Source of the DNA: Methyloradius palustris
GTDB lineage: Bacteria; Pseudomonadota; Gammaproteobacteria; Burkholderiales; Methylophilaceae
Length of the DNA: 64,000 nucleotides
Direction: 5' to 3'
NCBI RefSeq assembly: GCF_019703875.1
Contig: NZ_AP024110.1
Coordinates: forward strand, 1,736,001-1,800,000
Part shown: in pieces, positions 9,267 through 18,226 of the stretch
Numbering within the stretch: the stretch's first letter is position 1
How the letters are laid out: each line of letters begins with the position of its first letter
Made by a program: the position numbers and the translations under genes
The notes under the pieces: model-generated
The model's input: the letters and a program-made list of their open reading frames with translations, nothing else
Told to the model about the DNA's origin: nothing
Databases searched by the model: none

Positions 9267-9884
9267 TCATGCTTTTGGCAGTTGCGTTTCAAGCTGGTGC
9301 TCTTCACGCGCTGCCTCCCAGATTTCTTTGGCTGCATCAGCATTCATGAAGGCAATACCCAAGCCCACTATCAGGTCGGGCCAGCCCGAGTTCCAACTCA
9401 AAGTAATCAACCCCGCAGAAATTATCGCGATATTGGCATAAGCATCATTCCGAGCAGAGAGAAATGCAGCACGCGTTAGGCTGCCGCTATGATGCCTAAA
9501 ACGCGCAAGTACAAAGGCACAACTTACATTCACAATCAACGCGCCAAAACCAGTCATCGACAATAACCAAGGCTCCGGTGCCGATGGTGCATTGAATTTT
9601 TGCCAAGCCGTCCATAAAAGTGCCAGCGCAGGCACTAATAAAATTGCGGCCAACACCATACCGACCCGCGCACGGTTTTTGATTGACCAACCGATGGCAA
9701 TCGCTATCAAAAAATTGACTGAAGCATCTTCAAGAAAATCAATACTGTCCGCCAATAGCGAGACTGAACCGATATTGCGGGCAACTGCAAACTCTACAAA
9801 GAAATAAGCAAGATTGGCCAGTGCGACAAGGATCACGACTTTTCTCAGTGCATGATCCATATTTTCTACCGCTGGTAACGTCAT
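9267..9884 (-). CDS. Cation diffusion facilitator-like transporter
   Basis: Membrane protein with five or six hydrophobic helices and the CDF-family SVSLLADSIDFLEDASVNFL segment, where acidic residues bind divalent metal, plus a second RNDAYANIAIISAG segment. It lacks the large cytoplasmic C-terminal domain of classical CDF proteins. The frame is open to an ATG at 9989, but the first 35 residues of that longer form look unlike the family. The ATG at 9884 places the start just before helix 1 and is preferred; neither start has a strong ribosome site. Likely exports divalent metal ions; specificity unknown. Confidence 0.72.
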   Translation of the reverse strand: MTLPAVENMDHALRKVVILVALANLAYFFVEFAVARNIGSVSLLADSIDFLEDASVNFLIAIAIGWSIKNRARVGMVLAAILLVPALALLWTAWQKFNAPSAPEPWLLSMTGFGALIVNVSCAFVLARFRHHSGSLTRAAFLSARNDAYANIAIISAGLITLSWNSGWPDLIVGLGIAFMNADAAKEIWEAAREEHQLETQLPKA

Positions 9885-10027
9885 ATTGATTTCGTAAGCC
9901 TTATCACTGGTTGATAACTCATGGACTATATTGAAACTGATGCGCGGCGGGTAATCCTGAGGCGGTAGCCTCATGTGTCTTAGCTTCATGAAATATCAGT
10001 TAAAAATACAATTAAAGTTAACTTAAT

Positions 10028-10067
10028 TAATGTCTGCTATGTCAACTCGTTGACATAGCAGACATTA
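10028..10067. repeat. 18-bp stem palindrome with TGTCTGCTAT arms
   Basis: Arms 10029-10045 and 10050-10066 pair perfectly around the 4-base loop CTCG, and one more A-T pair closes the base. No T-run follows, so it is not a standard terminator. The arm contains TGTCTGCTAT, the same string found in a hairpin repeat of the 26.8-42.2 kb island. It lies between the CDF gene start and the ComEA-like gene. Confidence 0.7.
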
Positions 10068-10158
10068 GAATTTGCAAACAAAGTCTAACAAGGTAATATA
10101 TTTACGCGACTATTTTTAATGAGTCGCAAATTTATATTTATAACTAAGGGAAATAAAA

Positions 10159-10449
10159 ATGAAAAAAATGTTAGTTGTTTTATTTACTATTCTAAGCCTT
10201 TCTTTATTTGGCTTTTCATCCAGCGCGTTTGCCGCTGTTAACTTGAATACTGCGACCAAGTCAGAATTAGAGTCCATAAAAGGCGTTGGTCCTTCAAAAG
10301 CGGATGCGATTATTGCGTACCGCGCAAAAACCCCGTTCAAGACTGTAGATGACTTGGATAAGGTTAAAGGGTTTGGTAAGAAGTCGATTGATAAGATTCG
10401 TGCTGAAGTAACAGTAGCTGGCACATCTAAAACAGACTCAAAGAAGTAA
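10159..10449 (+). CDS. ComEA-like helix-hairpin-helix DNA-binding protein
   Basis: A 96-residue exported protein: a signal peptide (hydrophobic core residues 5-25, AFA cleavage motif), then one ComEA-type helix-hairpin-helix pair. The VNLNTATKSELESIKGVGPSKADAII and VKGFGKKSIDKI segments hold the two HhH turns. ComEA proteins bind incoming double-stranded DNA in the periplasm during natural transformation, and short single-domain versions are common in Gram-negatives. AGGGA lies 8-12 bases before the ATG. A terminator follows 18 bases downstream. Confidence 0.88.
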   Translation: MKKMLVVLFTILSLSLFGFSSSAFAAVNLNTATKSELESIKGVGPSKADAIIAYRAKTPFKTVDDLDKVKGFGKKSIDKIRAEVTVAGTSKTDSKK

Positions 10450-10467
10450 GTTAATTTGCTGCAACAA

Positions 10468-10490
10468 AAAGCCCAGCATCGCTGGGCTTT
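10468..10490 (+). terminator. Intrinsic terminator after the ComEA-like gene
   Basis: Stem AAAGCCCAGC / GCTGGGCTTT with loop ATC, followed by TTTATTT. It can also act on the opposite strand for metG, whose stop lies 27 bases beyond, because A-runs precede the stem. Confidence 0.9.
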
Positions 10491-10516
10491 TTTATTTCTA
10501 TACTTTTGATATAAAG

Positions 10517-12571
10517 CTATTTCACTCTCATTCCTGGTTGTGAGCCTTCATCTGGTGACAATATAAATGGCCCGCCACGCTCATCGCTCGCTGCCAGCAC
10601 CATACCTTCGGACATGCCAAACTTCATCTTGCGAGGTGCCAAATTGGCGACCATAACAGTTAAACGCCCAACTAAAGTAGCAGGGTCATAAGCTGATTTG
10701 ATGCCTGCAAATACTTGGCGTGGATTTTCTTCGCCGATATCCAGTGTTAATTTCAAAAGCTTTTCAGCGCCTTCCACATGCTCGGCATTGACGATTTTAG
10801 CGATACGCAAATCAACTTTGGTGAAGTCATCGATGCTTATATATTCAGCTTCTGGAAGAGTAGCGACCACTGGTGAATTTTGAGTAGCTGGAGACGCAGT
10901 AGCTAGTAAGTTTTCTTTATTAGCTTCGGTCATTGCATCAATCCATTTTGGGTCTAATCTAGTCACTAAATGTTCGTAGGATTGAATTTGGTGTCCTGTA
11001 GTCAGGCTATCGCTTACGTTTTCCCAGCTCAATGGACCAATATTCAAGAACTTCTCAACATTCGATGCCAAAGTCGGCAAGATAGGTTTTAGATAAAGCG
11101 TTAATAGTCGGAACATTTCCAACGCTGAGGAACAATCTAAATGCAACCCCTGTTGCGCTGCGTCTCCTGTTTGCTTTGCTTGGACCCAAGGCGCAGCTGC
11201 TGCAACATCAGCATTAGCTAAATCCGCCAAGCGCATGATCTCCCGCAATGCGCGACTATAGTCACGCGCAACATAATATTCAGAAACTAATTTTGCGGCG
11301 TTTTTAATTTCCGTCACTGCTGAAGGTTGTGTTGCCGACATTTGCAATTTGTTATCAAATCGCTTGGCAATAAACCCTGCTGTACGGCTCGCAATATTGA
11401 TGTACTTACCCACCAAGTCGCTATTCACCCGAGCTACAAAATCTTCCAAGTTCAGGTCAATGTCCTCCATTGATCCATTCAACTTGGCGGCATAATAATA
11501 GCGTAGATATTCAGGGTTTTTCACATGTTCTAAATAGCTACGCGCTGTGATGAAAGTGCCGCGCGACTTGGACATTTTCTCGCCATTCACGGTAAGGAAA
11601 CCGTGGGCAAATATCTTGGTGGGTTTGCGGTGCCCCGAGTATTCAAGAGTAGATGGCCAGAACAAGGCATGGAAGTAGAGAATATCTTTACCAATAAAAT
11701 GGTAAAGCTCTGTCGTTGAGTCTTTTTTCCAGTATTCGTCGAAATCCAGGCCGATCTTGCTGCACAAGTTCTTGAAACTGGCCATGTAGCCGATAGGTGC
11801 ATCTAGCCACACATAGAAATATTTGCCGGGCGCATCGGGGATTTCGAAGCCGAAATAAGGCGCATCGCGAGAGATGTCCCAATCTGAAAGACCAGACTCG
11901 AACCACTCGCTCATCTTGTTGGCAGCCTCTGGTTGTAAGGTGCCTGACCGCGTCCACTCTTTCAGGAAATCACCGCACTCAGAAAGCTTGAAGAAGTAAT
12001 GCTCAGTTTCCTTACGCACTGGCGCTGCACCAGAAACGGCAGAGTATGGGTTAATCAGTTCTGTCGGGCTATAAGTGCTGCCACAAACTTCGCATGAATC
12101 GCCGTATTGATCTTTGGCGTGACATTTTGGGCACTCGCCTTTGATAAAGCGATCTGGCAAGAACATCTCTTTGACTGGGTCAAAGTATTGCTCGATGGTC
12201 TTTACAGCGATCTTGCTATTGGCTTTCAGTACCTTGTAGATGTTGCTGGATAGCTCACGGTTTTCTTCTGAGTTGGTTGAGTAGTAGTTATCAAACTCGA
12301 CCAGGAAATCAGAAAAATCTGCATAGTGTTCTTTTTGCACGCGTTCAATCAGCGCTTCTGGGGTAATGCCCTCTTTCTCGGCGCGCAACATAATCGGCGT
12401 GCCATGGGTGTCATCTGCACACACGTAATGCACAGTGTGGCCCTGCATCTTCTGGAAGCGCACCCAAATGTCGGTCTGGATATACTCGACCAGATGCCCA
12501 AGGTGAATGCTGCCATTGGCGTATGGCAAGGCTGAGGTAACAAGGATTTTACGTGCTGATTTTTGAGTCAT
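10517..12571 (-). CDS. metG: Methionine-tRNA ligase
   Basis: A 684-residue class I methionyl-tRNA synthetase. The N-terminal HIGH-type motif reads SIHLGHL near residue 22. A zinc knuckle (CPKC...CEVCG) follows, then the KMSKS loop (GEKMSKSRG) and a C-terminal tRNA-binding OB domain starting at DFTKVDLRIAKI, which supports dimer formation in the long E. coli-like form. Length matches that form (677 in E. coli). It is divergent from apbC, an arrangement conserved in many proteobacteria. Confidence 0.97.
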   Translation of the reverse strand: MTQKSARKILVTSALPYANGSIHLGHLVEYIQTDIWVRFQKMQGHTVHYVCADDTHGTPIMLRAEKEGITPEALIERVQKEHYADFSDFLVEFDNYYSTNSEENRELSSNIYKVLKANSKIAVKTIEQYFDPVKEMFLPDRFIKGECPKCHAKDQYGDSCEVCGSTYSPTELINPYSAVSGAAPVRKETEHYFFKLSECGDFLKEWTRSGTLQPEAANKMSEWFESGLSDWDISRDAPYFGFEIPDAPGKYFYVWLDAPIGYMASFKNLCSKIGLDFDEYWKKDSTTELYHFIGKDILYFHALFWPSTLEYSGHRKPTKIFAHGFLTVNGEKMSKSRGTFITARSYLEHVKNPEYLRYYYAAKLNGSMEDIDLNLEDFVARVNSDLVGKYINIASRTAGFIAKRFDNKLQMSATQPSAVTEIKNAAKLVSEYYVARDYSRALREIMRLADLANADVAAAAPWVQAKQTGDAAQQGLHLDCSSALEMFRLLTLYLKPILPTLASNVEKFLNIGPLSWENVSDSLTTGHQIQSYEHLVTRLDPKWIDAMTEANKENLLATASPATQNSPVVATLPEAEYISIDDFTKVDLRIAKIVNAEHVEGAEKLLKLTLDIGEENPRQVFAGIKSAYDPATLVGRLTVMVANLAPRKMKFGMSEGMVLAASDERGGPFILSPDEGSQPGMRVK

Positions 12572-12715
12572 GAATGCCGATGAGAGTTGTGTTTATTAGT
12601 GTATAAACGCATTTTAGCAAATGCAGCGGGCTTTCGCAGGCTTTCAGAATGGCAGAGTTGGCTACATGCGTTAAAATGGCTAACTAATCCCATCAAATTT
12701 GAATAAGTAACTCAT

Positions 12716-13804
12716 ATGGCTATCACCGAATCTCAAATCCAGACTGCACTTGCAGAAGTTATTGACCCAAATACCGAGCAAAATTTTATCGCAAGCAAAT
12801 CTGCAAAGAACATCAAGATTGATGGCAGGAATGTTTCTGTAGATATTGTGCTCGGCTACCCGGCGAATAGCGTGCTCGCTGAGATTAAGGCGCTGGTTGA
12901 AAACAAGCTGAAAAGTTTGCCAGACGTTGGTATCGTGACTATCAATATTGGTAGCCGGATCGTATCGCACAGTGTGCAGCGTGGCGTACAACTGCTCTCA
13001 GGCGTGAAGAATATAATTGCTGTGGCTTCTGGCAAAGGTGGCGTGGGTAAATCCACCACCGCTGTTAATCTGACGTTGGCACTGGCTGCCGAAGGTGCGC
13101 GCGTTGGCATTCTAGATGCCGACATCTACGGCCCATCGCAACCGCAGATGCTAGGTGTGAATAAACGACCTGATAGCAAAGATGGCAAAAGTATAGAACC
13201 ACTGGAAAGCCATGGCATACAAGTGATGTCGATTGGGTTTCTGGTAGATATTGATACGCCTATGGTATGGCGTGGCCCAATGGCGACAGGCGCACTGGAA
13301 CAGCTATTACGTGATACCCGCTGGAAAGATTTGGACTATCTTGTCATCGACTTGCCGCCTGGTACTGGCGACATTCAACTCACACTATCGCAAAAAGTGC
13401 CTGTCACTGGCGCCATTATCGTCACCACACCGCAAGACATCGCGCTATTGGATGCCCGCAAAGGTTTGAAGATGTTCGAAAAAGTCGGCATCCCCATTCT
13501 TGGTATTGTCGAAAACATGAGCACCCACATTTGCAGCAACTGCGGCCATGAAGAACACATATTCGGCGCTGGCGGCGGTGCTGCGATGTGTAAAGATTAC
13601 AACGTGGATCTGCTCGGTTCGCTACCTTTAGATATCCGCATTCGCGAACAAACCGATAATGGCAAGCCGACTGTAGCTGCTGAGCCTGATAGCGACATTG
13701 CTAAAATCTACAAGCAGATTGCGCGCACTACGGCGATTAAGCTCTCACAGTTAAATTTGGATCACAGCAGTAAGTTTCCAAATATTGTGATTCAGAATAC
13801 TTAG
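12716..13804 (+). CDS. apbC: Iron-sulfur cluster carrier protein ApbC/Mrp
   Basis: A 362-residue Mrp/NBP35-type P-loop ATPase that binds and transfers Fe-S clusters to apoproteins. The N-terminal MIP18-like domain (about residues 1-90) is followed by the deviant Walker A ASGKGGVGKST around 102-112, a GILDADIYGPS switch, and the CSNC motif that ligates the bridging cluster. Length is normal for the two-domain form. It is divergent from metG with 144 bases between, which must hold both promoters. Confidence 0.95.
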   Translation: MAITESQIQTALAEVIDPNTEQNFIASKSAKNIKIDGRNVSVDIVLGYPANSVLAEIKALVENKLKSLPDVGIVTINIGSRIVSHSVQRGVQLLSGVKNIIAVASGKGGVGKSTTAVNLTLALAAEGARVGILDADIYGPSQPQMLGVNKRPDSKDGKSIEPLESHGIQVMSIGFLVDIDTPMVWRGPMATGALEQLLRDTRWKDLDYLVIDLPPGTGDIQLTLSQKVPVTGAIIVTTPQDIALLDARKGLKMFEKVGIPILGIVENMSTHICSNCGHEEHIFGAGGGAAMCKDYNVDLLGSLPLDIRIREQTDNGKPTVAAEPDSDIAKIYKQIARTTAIKLSQLNLDHSSKFPNIVIQNT

Positions 13805-13834
13805 GCTTTAATTACTAAACTACGCGAGGTATTT

Positions 13835-14206
13835 ATGCGCAGAACCACAGCTATATTTTTTGCTATTTTGTGCATTAGCAATAACTCAGTTTATTCTCAA
13901 GACATTACGGAAGAGCCCTTGAAAGACTGCGATAAAAATCAACTCACAATGACTTTTTGCACGCGAAATGCATATGATCTTTCAGATAGCGAATTAAATG
14001 AAATTTACAAGAAACAATTAGCTAGTTTGAAGACTTTAAATGAAAAGCAAACATTCCGAAATGTCCAGAGAGCATGGATTAAAGAGCGGGATAAAGGCTG
14101 CCTAAATGAGGTTCCAGTTCGTGATGGCTCTCGAACTGACTGGCAATTACAATACTGGAAGTGTATGACAACCTACACGCAATTAAGAGTTAACCATCTT
14201 GAATAG
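13835..14206 (+). CDS. LprI-type (DUF1311) secreted protein
   Basis: A 123-residue exported protein with a signal peptide (about residues 1-21) and one LprI/DUF1311 domain. Family signs are the pattern CTRNAYDLSDSELNEIYKK, the LNEKQTFRNVQRAWIKERDKGC stretch, four conserved cysteines and a late W...CMT..T.LR. The founding LprI member inhibits lysozyme; most members are untested. It starts 30 bases after apbC and may be read with it. AGGTAT precedes the ATG. Confidence 0.8.
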   Translation: MRRTTAIFFAILCISNNSVYSQDITEEPLKDCDKNQLTMTFCTRNAYDLSDSELNEIYKKQLASLKTLNEKQTFRNVQRAWIKERDKGCLNEVPVRDGSRTDWQLQYWKCMTTYTQLRVNHLE

Positions 14207-14268
14207 CTAGCTTCAAACACATGCGGCGCAATAGGGTTGCGTTATTGACACCCTACACGTCAATATAG

Positions 14269-14288
14269 ATTCCCGCTTTCGCGGGAAT
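14269..14288. repeat. REP-like hairpin
   Basis: ATTCCCGC-TTTC-GCGGGAAT, followed by GACGG. The architecture (GATTC, GC-rich stem, TTTC loop, GAATGAC tail) matches the two copies that frame the GIY-YIG pseudogene at 18186-18215 and 18508-18537. It lies between the convergent LprI-type and pgl genes and could also act as a transcription stop. Confidence 0.75.
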
Positions 14289-14293
14289 GACGG

Positions 14294-15007
14294 TTAAGTA
14301 AGACTAACCCCAAAATAGTAAACATCAACCCCTGCTTCTAGCGCAATCAAAGTCGCTGGAATCGCCACCCCACTCCGCCACTGATCTACGGCCTGCTGTT
14401 TACCTCCCCCCGTCACCAAAAACATGACTTCATGCGTATTATTCAAGCGATTCTGGCTGATGGTAATGCGCTCTGGTGGTGGCTTTGGTGCATCGAATAC
14501 AGGAACTGCATCGGCGCTGTTATCAACAGCTTGATTAGGGAAAAGGCTGGCGGTATGGCCGTCTTCCCCTAAGCCAAGTAACACCAGATCAAACGTACGA
14601 ACGCCTTTTAGCGTTTGGGTATAGGCTTTTGCGCCTTCGATATTGCCTAATTCTGCGGGGATATCATGAATCTGGTTTTGAGGTATGGCTACATGGTTAA
14701 GCCATGCCTGCCGTGCCATTAAGCTGTTTCGCTCGGCGTGATCTACTGGTAGACAGCGGTCATCATTATGATAAATATGCCATTTAGACCAATCTGCTTG
14801 TTCTTTACTTAGTAGTTGATAGACACTTTTCGGGGTGCTGCCGCCAGCCAGCACAATCAAAAAACTACCGTACTTGCTGATAGCTCCATCAGCGGCAGTC
14901 AAAATGCGTTTAACCGCTGCCTGATTGAGTGAATCTTGTGTTTCGAATGCGTGCCAGCGACTTTGCTGACCATTTACCCTTAAAGTTTCGTTTAAGTTTT
15001 GCGTCAT
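14294..15007 (-). CDS. pgl: 6-phosphogluconolactonase
   Basis: Hydrolyses 6-phosphogluconolactone to 6-phosphogluconate between Zwf and Gnd. A 237-residue protein with the DevB-type motifs LAGGSTPKSVYQLL, the HNDDRCLP..HAERN stretch and LLGLGEDGHTASLFPN. The frame is open to 15040, but the ATG at 15007 has an AAAGGCAG ribosome site and the usual N-terminal length. It is divergent from gnd-zwf, so the three enzymes of the oxidative pentose phosphate branch (the oxidative RuMP cycle in methylotrophs) are together. Confidence 0.93.
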   Translation of the reverse strand: MTQNLNETLRVNGQQSRWHAFETQDSLNQAAVKRILTAADGAISKYGSFLIVLAGGSTPKSVYQLLSKEQADWSKWHIYHNDDRCLPVDHAERNSLMARQAWLNHVAIPQNQIHDIPAELGNIEGAKAYTQTLKGVRTFDLVLLGLGEDGHTASLFPNQAVDNSADAVPVFDAPKPPPERITISQNRLNNTHEVMFLVTGGGKQQAVDQWRSGVAIPATLIALEAGVDVYYFGVSLT

Positions 15008-15114
15008 GTTTCTGCCTTTGTTATACAATCTTGGATGCATCTGCTGATAGACAGTCAGATCATAATTCTCTCAACAAGAGATGATGACACATCATCCTCA
15101 TCAAGGACAATCAA

Positions 15115-16023
15115 ATGAAACTTGCAATTCTAGGTTTGGGCAAAATGGGCGGCAATATGGCACGCCGTTTAATATTAGGCGGTATTGACGTTGTAGGTTA
15201 TGACCGTAGCGCAGAAACAGTAAATACACTGGCTACCGATCATGGTTTGATCCCAGCCGAATCAGTAGAAGATGCAGTGAGTAAGTTATCAGGCCAAAAA
15301 ATTGTTTGGTTGATGTTGCCAAGCGGCGCGCCAACTGAAGAACAGATCAAAGACCTGATCCCTTTATTAAGTGAAGGTGACATCATTATTGATGGCGGCA
15401 ATTCAAATTACAAAGACAGCCAACGCCGTGGCGTTTGGTTGGCAGAACATGGCATTGGCTTTATGGACTGCGGCACCTCTGGCGGCATTTGGGGTCTGGA
15501 AAACGGCTACTGCCTGATGGTTGGTGCGACACTTGAAGTGGCGAAGGTCATTGAGCCTATCCTGATTGCGCTTGCCCCTGCAGCAGACCGCGGTTGGGCA
15601 CACGTTGGCCCTATCGGCTCTGGCCACTTTACCAAGATGATTCATAACGGTATCGAATACGGCATGATGCAAGCCATGGCAGAAGGCTTGGACCTGATCA
15701 AGGGCAAACAAGAGTTCAACCTGAACCTCGCACAGATCACCGAGTTGTGGCGTCATGGCTCTGTAGTGCGCAGCTGGCTACTTGATCTAACTGCAGATGC
15801 TCTAAAAGGCGATCAGAATCTCACTAGCATCGCTCCATATGTGGCAGATTCTGGTGAAGGTCGCTGGACCGTGATGGAATCTGTAGAACAAGGTGTCGCT
15901 GCACCTGTACTTACGTCGGCATTGCAAGCCCGTTTCAGAAGCCAAGATGCCACTGGTTACAGCTACAAGTTGCTGTCAATGATGCGTAATGGCTTTGGCG
16001 GCCACGCAGTCAAAACCAAGTAA
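15115..16023 (+). CDS. gnd: 6-phosphogluconate dehydrogenase, decarboxylating (short form)
   Basis: Oxidises 6-phosphogluconate to ribulose 5-phosphate and CO2. At 302 residues it is the short YqeC/GntZ-like form rather than the ~470-residue E. coli Gnd. Visible: dinucleotide fold GLGKMGGNMARRL (7-19), the IDGGNSNYKDS and CGTSGGIWGLENGYCLMVG substrate motifs, and KMIHNGIEYGMMQA carrying the catalytic Lys. Lack of an acidic residue at the end of the second beta-strand (GYDRS) fits NADP or dual cofactor use. It precedes zwf by 47 bases and is probably co-transcribed with it. Confidence 0.94.
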   Translation: MKLAILGLGKMGGNMARRLILGGIDVVGYDRSAETVNTLATDHGLIPAESVEDAVSKLSGQKIVWLMLPSGAPTEEQIKDLIPLLSEGDIIIDGGNSNYKDSQRRGVWLAEHGIGFMDCGTSGGIWGLENGYCLMVGATLEVAKVIEPILIALAPAADRGWAHVGPIGSGHFTKMIHNGIEYGMMQAMAEGLDLIKGKQEFNLNLAQITELWRHGSVVRSWLLDLTADALKGDQNLTSIAPYVADSGEGRWTVMESVEQGVAAPVLTSALQARFRSQDATGYSYKLLSMMRNGFGGHAVKTK

Positions 16024-16070
16024 TCACAGCCCAATATTGCTAAGTTAACTAAAACTCCAGAGATAAAACG

Positions 16071-17549
16071 ATGAAAGTTATAGACCCCTGCACCCTGGTG
16101 CTTTTCGGCGCCAGTGGTAATCTCTCCCGCGTTAAATTGATGCCAGGCCTGTTCAGATTAGACAGCCTTGGGCGTTTGCCAAAAGACATGGCGATTTTGT
16201 CAGTGGGGCGTGGCGAAGTCAGTCAAGCCGATTGGCATGCTGACATCAAGGGCATGCTCGATGCCAAATTTAAAAAAGGCTACGACGAAGAAGTATTCAA
16301 ACGCTTTATTGCGCGCAACCATTACCACTCAAATCCACCAACAGACCCAAATGCATTCAAACGCATGAAGGAAACCTTGTCGAATGAGAAAGTGTTCCCG
16401 CAAAATCTTGCTTACTTCCTTTCTGTGCGCCCTACTGATTTTGCACCTGTGGTCGAACAGCTCGCGGCAGTCGATTTGCTGAATGAAGAAAAATACTGGC
16501 GCCGTGTGGTCATTGAAAAGCCATTCGGTACCAACCTGCCTTCGGCCAAGGAATTGCAAGCCTCGATCACTAAGCATCTAAAAGAAAGCCAGATTTATCG
16601 TATCGACCACTACCTTGGTAAATCTGCATTACAGAATATTCTGTTGCAGCGTTTTGCCAATACCGTGCTTGAGCCGATCTGGAATAATGAGTATGTAGAC
16701 CATGTGCAGATCACCAATACCGAAATGCTTGGCGTTGGCGACCGTACCCAGTTCTACGATGCCAACGGCGCGTTGCGTGACATGATTCAGAGCCATATTC
16801 TGCAAACCCTGGCATTGACTGCCATGGAAATGCCGAAAGACTTGAGCCCTGATGCTGTGCGTACCGAGAAGATCAAGCTGCTTGAAGCAATACGTCCAAT
16901 CCCAGTCAAAGATATCAAGCACAACGCCTTCCGCGCGCAATATGCGGCTGGTGAAATCAATGGTGAAAAAGTCCCAGGCTATCTGGAAGAACTTGGCGAC
17001 AGCAGCAGCGTGGTAGAAACCTATGCCGCACTGAAACTGTTTATTGATAATCCGCGTTGGAAAGGTGTGCCGTTCTATATCCGCACAGCGAAACGCCTGC
17101 ATGAAGCCGACACCCGCATCTGTGTGCGCTTCAAAAAAGCACCATTACAGATCGGCAACGGCCAAGATCAAAACTGGCTGATTATCGGCATACAGCCACG
17201 TGAATGCATCAAGCTGGAAATTCAGTCCAAGATTCCTGGCTTGGACATCAACACCCGCACGATCGAATTAGCTGGCGCAAATCGTCAGGATGGTGATGAA
17301 ACCGTGGATGCTTACGAGGCTTTGCTGCTCAACCTGATGGAAGGTGATAACTCACAATACCTGCACATCAGCGAAGTAGAGGCACAATGGCGTCTGGTTG
17401 ATCCAGTCATTGAAGCCTGGGCTGCTGACAGAGCAGCTGTGCACCAATACCCGGCTGGTAGTAGTGATCCTGAAGCCTCAAAAGTCATCTTCGAGGCAGC
17501 AGATCAGTTCTGGCGTTACAGCATCGCACTGGGTGGCGACAAAGTTTAA
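16071..17549 (+). CDS. zwf: Glucose-6-phosphate 1-dehydrogenase
   Basis: Oxidises glucose 6-phosphate to the lactone with NAD(P)+. A 492-residue protein with dinucleotide motif FGASGNLSRVKL (13-24, where most enzymes have GASGDL), the VIEKPFG motif, and the active-site RIDHYLGK motif with Lys and His near residue 180. Length is normal. With gnd and the divergent pgl it completes the oxidative branch, which in methylotrophs oxidises formaldehyde-derived sugar phosphates and yields NAD(P)H. The Asn in GNL instead of Asp is unusual and could affect cofactor preference. Confidence 0.95.
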   Translation: MKVIDPCTLVLFGASGNLSRVKLMPGLFRLDSLGRLPKDMAILSVGRGEVSQADWHADIKGMLDAKFKKGYDEEVFKRFIARNHYHSNPPTDPNAFKRMKETLSNEKVFPQNLAYFLSVRPTDFAPVVEQLAAVDLLNEEKYWRRVVIEKPFGTNLPSAKELQASITKHLKESQIYRIDHYLGKSALQNILLQRFANTVLEPIWNNEYVDHVQITNTEMLGVGDRTQFYDANGALRDMIQSHILQTLALTAMEMPKDLSPDAVRTEKIKLLEAIRPIPVKDIKHNAFRAQYAAGEINGEKVPGYLEELGDSSSVVETYAALKLFIDNPRWKGVPFYIRTAKRLHEADTRICVRFKKAPLQIGNGQDQNWLIIGIQPRECIKLEIQSKIPGLDINTRTIELAGANRQDGDETVDAYEALLLNLMEGDNSQYLHISEVEAQWRLVDPVIEAWAADRAAVHQYPAGSSDPEASKVIFEAADQFWRYSIALGGDKV

Positions 17550-17605
17550 TATCAATTCTACGGAGCAACATCAACCTGCTCCGTAGCCTTAATACAGGGA
17601 AGAAT

Positions 17606-18178
17606 ATGAGCATTAAGTCCGATAAATGGATACGCCGCATGGCAGAACAACACGGCATGATTGAGCCATTCGAGCCAGGCCAAGTTAAAGAGGCAAATGG
17701 CCAACGCTTGGTATCCTACGGTACCTCAAGCTATGGTTACGATATTCGCTGCTCTAGCGAATTCAAGTTATTTACCAATATCAACAGCACGATCGTTGAC
17801 CCCAAGAACTTTGACCCAAACTCGTTTGTGGAAGTGGATGCAGATTACTGCATCATCCCTCCAAACTCATTTGCGCTCGCCCGCACCGTAGAATATTTCC
17901 GTATCCCGCGCAATGTGCTAACCATCTGCCTAGGTAAATCAACCTATGCGCGCTGCGGCATTATCGTGAATGTCACGCCATTTGAACCAGAGTGGGAAGG
18001 CTATGTCACGCTCGAATTCAGCAATACCACGCCTTTGCCAGCCAAGATCTACGCCAACGAGGGCTGCGCGCAAGTGCTGTTCTTCGAGGCTGATGAAGAT
18101 GATGTCTGTGAGACTTCGTATAAAGACCGTGGTGGCAAATACCAGGGTCAAGTCGGCGTAACCTTGCCCAAAATTTAA
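17606..18178 (+). CDS. dcd: dCTP deaminase
   Basis: Converts dCTP to dUTP, the source of dUMP for thymidylate synthase. A 190-residue trimeric dUTPase-fold enzyme. Visible motifs are SYGTSSYGYDIRCS, the GKSTYARCGIIVNVTPFEPEWEG block that carries the catalytic Glu, and the C-terminal KYQGQVGVTLPK. Length matches E. coli Dcd (193). The link to thymidylate supply is notable because thyA in this window is disrupted and replaced. Confidence 0.96.
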   Translation: MSIKSDKWIRRMAEQHGMIEPFEPGQVKEANGQRLVSYGTSSYGYDIRCSSEFKLFTNINSTIVDPKNFDPNSFVEVDADYCIIPPNSFALARTVEYFRIPRNVLTICLGKSTYARCGIIVNVTPFEPEWEGYVTLEFSNTTPLPAKIYANEGCAQVLFFEADEDDVCETSYKDRGGKYQGQVGVTLPKI

Positions 18179-18185
18179 TTTAGAT

Positions 18186-18215
18186 GTCATTCTGGCGTAG
18201 GCCAGAATCCAGGCC
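18186..18215. repeat. REP-like inverted repeat, left copy
   Basis: A 30-base sequence that is the reverse complement of 18508-18537 with one mismatch. Each copy is itself a hairpin (ATTCTGGC...GCCAGAAT) followed by CCAGGCC. The pair encloses the GIY-YIG gene. Confidence 0.85.
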
Positions 18216-18226
18216 AATTAACAATA

